Positions 6,246 through 8,128 of a DNA stretch of 8,128 nucleotides are shown here, in pieces; positions within the stretch are counted from its first letter, which is position 1; every line of letters begins with the position of its first letter. Made by a program: the position numbers and the translations under genes. The notes beneath the pieces are model-generated. The model ran no database searches. It worked only from the letters and a program-made list of their open reading frames with translations, and had not been told where the DNA came from. Source of the stretch: an uncultured Oscillospiraceae bacterium. Lineage in GTDB: Bacteria > Bacillota_A > Clostridia > Oscillospirales > Oscillospiraceae. The DNA lies in assembly GCA_944387755.1 (NCBI GenBank), contig CALXGC010000075.1, forward strand, positions 1 through 8,128. The letters run 5' to 3'.

Positions 6246-6530
6246 GGCTGAAGAAGCCGCATGTTTTCCCCCTTTGACGGCGGCGCTTCCCTCCAAAAGC
6301 GCCGCACCCCGGCCCTGGGCTCCGCACTCCCAGGGTCCCACACAGGTCCCCGGCCCGACGGTTCGGGCCAGGTCCACCTGACGTTTTGGCGCGCACGCGC
6401 CTCACTGCCGCCCGGCCCGGACAATGGTCTGCTCCGGGCGGCAGACCAAAAATTCCGGCGAAGGCCGTTTCGATACAGATAGAAAAATCCGCTTCCCGGC
6501 GCGCTTCGGGAGGCGGATTTTTATGTTTTT
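6246..6530 (+). ncRNA. Candidate structured non-coding RNA, family not recognised
   Basis: This GC-rich stretch carries no convincing gene but holds consecutive local hairpins. GGCT/AGCC is at 6246-6258. A 9-bp stem at 6280-6305 has the loop CCCTCCAA. A 7-bp stem CCCTGGG/CCCAGGG is at 6313-6335. A two-part stem has CAGGT/ACCTG (6343-6347 with 6376-6380) around GGCCCG/CGGGCC (6352-6357 with 6364-6369). A 5-bp stem is at 6388-6401, an 11-bp stem at 6405-6415 with 6434-6444, and CGGC/GCCG with a GAAG loop at 6456-6467. The pot operon already has its own terminator upstream, and a second strong terminator follows, so a separate transcript is the simplest explanation. I looked for signatures of tmRNA, RNase P RNA, SRP RNA, 6S RNA, T-box and common riboswitches and did not find them. 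The 5' end is uncertain, and a decayed or repetitive intergenic element is an alternative. Confidence 0.45.
6483..6530 (+). terminator. Strong intrinsic terminator, potentially bidirectional
   Basis: AAAAATCCGCTTCCCG (6483-6498) pairs with CGGGAGGCGGATTTTT (6507-6522), a 16-bp stem with one T-G pair and an 8-nt loop, followed by ATGTTTTT. The A-run before the stem also makes it usable by a transcript on the minus strand. On the plus strand it terminates whatever is transcribed through 6246-6482. It also insulates the downstream cstA promoter. Confidence 0.88.
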
Positions 6531-6577
6531 CCGGCATTATGCCGCAGAAATGCCGCTCTAACGCGCATACTACATAA

Positions 6578-6592
6578 AATTTCTATGAAATT
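6578..6592. repeat. Short dyad upstream of the cstA promoter
   Basis: AATTTC-TAT-GAAATT is a perfect 6-bp inverted repeat with a 3-bp spacer, centred about 56 nt upstream of the cstA -35 box. It lies in an AT-rich stretch (6558-6660) that otherwise holds no gene. An activator-binding site is possible; chance in AT-rich DNA is equally possible. Confidence 0.3.
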
Positions 6593-6640
6593 CTTCTCTG
6601 TTTTTTTCTCTAAGCTGACATTTTTTTGTATAAATTTCTC

Positions 6641-6668
6641 TTTACATTTATGAATTCTGTGCTATACT
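6641..6668 (+). promoter_or_regulatory. Extended -10 promoter of cstA
   Basis: TTTACA (6641-6646, 5/6) and TATACT (6663-6668, 5/6) are separated by 16 nt, and TGC (6660-6662) immediately before the -10 box forms an extended -10 element. Start is expected near 6675. The upstream DNA is AT-rich with T-runs, which could act as an UP element. Confidence 0.8.
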
Positions 6669-6674
6669 AAAGAC

Positions 6675-6820
6675 GTTTTTGGGCGGCGTCAGGTCACGCG
6701 TGCCGCCGCCGGAAAAATGGGAGACGTCCGCCTCTCCAGGCGGACATGGGAGCCGGATGTTCTTTGGCGCTTTTCGGAGAATATGCGGGTCTCAAACAAA
6801 TAGAAGGAGAGTGTGTGAGT
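6675..6820 (+). promoter_or_regulatory. Long structured 5' leader of cstA
   Basis: About 146 nt separate the predicted start of transcription from the cstA ATG. Two hairpins are visible: GGCGGC (6682-6687) with GCCGCC (6702-6707), and GTCCGCC (6726-6732) with GGCGGAC (6739-6745). The loop of the second, TCTCCA, is complementary to GGAGA in the cstA ribosome binding site (6806-6810) and also to GGAGA at 6720-6724. No terminator and no known riboswitch motif was recognised. A post-transcriptional control element is an inference from these complementarities. Confidence 0.45.
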
Positions 6821-8128
6821 ATGGCAACCTTTGTCATCGGCCTGGTCATCCTCTTCGGCGGCGCTGCCCTGTACGGCACGCTGTGTGAAAAGGTGTTCGG
6901 TCCTGACGACCGTTCGACCCCGGCCTACTCCAAGCAGGACGGCGTGGACTATGTGCCCATGCGCTGCTGGAAGAACAGCCTGATCAACCTGCTGAACATC
7001 GCAGGCACAGGCCCCATCCTGGGCCCCATTCAGGGCATCCTGTTTGGCCCCATCGCGTTTATCACCATCCCCATCGGCAACATCATCGGCGGTGCAATGC
7101 ACGACTACTTCTGTGGTATGATCTGCCTGCGTGACGGCGGTACCCAGATGTCCGAGATGATCCGCAAGTACACCAACAAGGGCGTTTTCACCGTGTACAA
7201 CATCTTTGTGTGCGTGCTGCTGCTGCTGGTGGGCGCCGTGTTCGTGTACACCCCCGGCGACATCGCCGCCACCCAGTTGTTCGGCTTCTCCGGCCTGGCC
7301 TCTGATCCCACCACCTGGATTATCTACGGTGTGATCTTCGCCTACTACCTGATCGCCACTGTGTTCCCCATCGACGCCATCATCGGCCGGATCTACCCCG
7401 TCTTCGGCGCCATCCTGCTGTTCTCCGCCGTGGGCGTGTTTGTGGGCATTTTCCTCATGGACTTCCCCCTGCTCAACCTCTGGGACGAGTGGGTGGCCCC
7501 TCTGGCCTTCACCACCGCCGCTGACGGCACCCAGGTGGCCTTCAGCTATCAGGATTACTTCGCCGACGGCCACTTCATCCCCGTGTTCTTCGTCACCGTG
7601 GCCTGCGGCATCCTGTCCGGCTTCCACTCCACCCAGACGGCCATCATCAGCCGGACTGTGAAGAGCGAGAAGCAGGGCCGCATGACCTTCTACAACATGA
7701 TGGTTCTGGAGGGCTTCATCGCCATGGTGTGGGCCGCCGGCGCCATGGGCGTGTATAACCTGGGCGCGCAGGCCGCCTCCGCCGGCCTGGCTACCGGCAC
7801 CATCGGCGTGGTGTGCAAGCACATCCTGGGCAATGTGGGCGGCGCCGTCGCTCTGCTGGGCGTCATCGTGCTGCCTGTCACCTCCGGCGACACCGCCCTG
7901 CGCGCCCTGCGCCTGACCCTGTCCGAGTCCCTGCACATCGACCAGTCCACCAACGCCAAGCGTCTGACCCTGGCCGCCCCGGTGTTTGTGCTGGTGGCCG
8001 CCATCATCGTGTGGGCCAAGATGGACACCGACGGCTTCCAGATGCTGTGGCGCTACTTCGCCTGGTCCAACCAGACCCTGTCCCTGTTCGCCTTCGTGTG
8101 CATCTCCGTGTGGCTGTTTGAGAGCGGC
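6821..8128 (+). CDS. cstA: CstA-family transporter (peptide/pyruvate type), incomplete at 3' edge
   Basis: Reading on from ATG 6821, the frame stays open for 436 codons to the window end. The product is a polytopic membrane protein of the carbon starvation CstA family; E. coli CstA and BtsT take up peptides and pyruvate, and the substrate here is unknown. Family blocks are clear: DGVDYVP (40-46), NIAGTGPILGPIQGILFGP (59-77), GAMHDYF (91-97), SGFHSTQTAIISRT (266-279), LPVTSGDTALRALRLTLSE (351-369) and WRYFAWSNQTLSLFAF (410-425). About ten or more hydrophobic segments are present. The E. coli proteins are about 700 residues; Clostridial members are often shorter, so only a C-terminal part may be missing. 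AAGGAG (6804-6809) lies 11 nt before ATG 6821, but only 5 nt before an in-frame GTG at 6815, which is an equally possible start adding two residues. The gene has its own promoter and a structured leader. Confidence 0.93.
   Translation, partial: MATFVIGLVILFGGAALYGTLCEKVFGPDDRSTPAYSKQDGVDYVPMRCWKNSLINLLNIAGTGPILGPIQGILFGPIAFITIPIGNIIGGAMHDYFCGMICLRDGGTQMSEMIRKYTNKGVFTVYNIFVCVLLLLVGAVFVYTPGDIAATQLFGFSGLASDPTTWIIYGVIFAYYLIATVFPIDAIIGRIYPVFGAILLFSAVGVFVGIFLMDFPLLNLWDEWVAPLAFTTAADGTQVAFSYQDYFADGHFIPVFFVTVACGILSGFHSTQTAIISRTVKSEKQGRMTFYNMMVLEGFIAMVWAAGAMGVYNLGAQAASAGLATGTIGVVCKHILGNVGGAVALLGVIVLPVTSGDTALRALRLTLSESLHIDQSTNAKRLTLAAPVFVLVAAIIVWAKMDTDGFQMLWRYFAWSNQTLSLFAFVCISVWLFESG

Noticed and set aside
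6246..6522. Assignment of the structured region to tmRNA, RNase P RNA, SRP RNA, 6S RNA, a T-box or a cobalamin riboswitch
   Set aside because: None of the conserved core motifs of these families was found on either strand. The consecutive local hairpins do not form the long rod of 6S RNA.
6184..6537. Minus-strand open frames of 78-117 codons across the hairpin region
   Set aside because: Composition is dominated by Arg/Gly/Pro from the GC-rich hairpins, no start region is convincing, and the long one runs through the terminator. Only the last 24 codons (6188-6262) were kept as a weak candidate.
1..8128. Mobile element, CRISPR array, defence or toxin-antitoxin system
   Set aside because: No transposase, integrase, spaced repeat array, or paired small toxin-antitoxin genes were found. 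Gene content and codon use look uniform and chromosomal.

Overview
The window reads as chromosomal DNA of a GC-rich, low-mobility Clostridia-type Firmicute, most likely an Oscillospiraceae-like gut anaerobe. That assignment is an inference. It rests on the Cys-rich Gram-positive form of YceD next to rpmF, strong GGAGG ribosome binding sites, sigma-A type TTGACA/TATAAT promoters, a lipoprotein-type PotD and a CstA-family transporter of Clostridial type. No mobile element, CRISPR array, tRNA or rRNA was seen.

Layout. Positions 1-655 (minus strand) carry the start of rpmF (ribosomal protein L32, cut by the window edge) and, upstream of it, yceD (DUF177). A perfect-consensus promoter at 711-739 drives them leftward. 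It lies back to back with a weaker promoter at 751-779 that drives an RluA-family pseudouridine synthase rightward (820-1803). A GC-rich hairpin at 1811-1842 closes that gene. A near-consensus promoter (1919-1947) then starts a complete spermidine/putrescine ABC-transporter operon, potABCD (2047-6112): ATPase, two permeases and a lipid-anchored binding protein. The first three cistrons overlap. potD is set apart by a 64-nt spacer holding a strong 12-bp hairpin placed directly on the potC stop codon. A textbook terminator (6128-6160) ends the operon.

The 660-nt stretch between potD and the last gene is the least ordinary part. It contains a run of at least seven local hairpins (6246-6467), a possible extended -10 promoter in front, and a long intrinsic terminator behind (6483-6530). 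I read it as a candidate structured non-coding RNA of about 280 nt that I cannot assign to a known family. Next comes a strong extended -10 promoter (6641-6668), a leader of about 145 nt with two hairpins, and a CstA-family peptide/pyruvate-type transporter (6821 to the right edge, incomplete).

Taken together these are translation housekeeping genes (L32, YceD, rRNA modification) beside two uptake systems for organic nitrogen and carbon compounds (polyamines; probably peptides or pyruvate). No clearly novel multi-gene system is visible. The best leads are the unassigned structured RNA, the cstA leader whose hairpin loop is complementary to the cstA ribosome binding site, the back-to-back promoters, and the potC-potD intercistronic hairpin.
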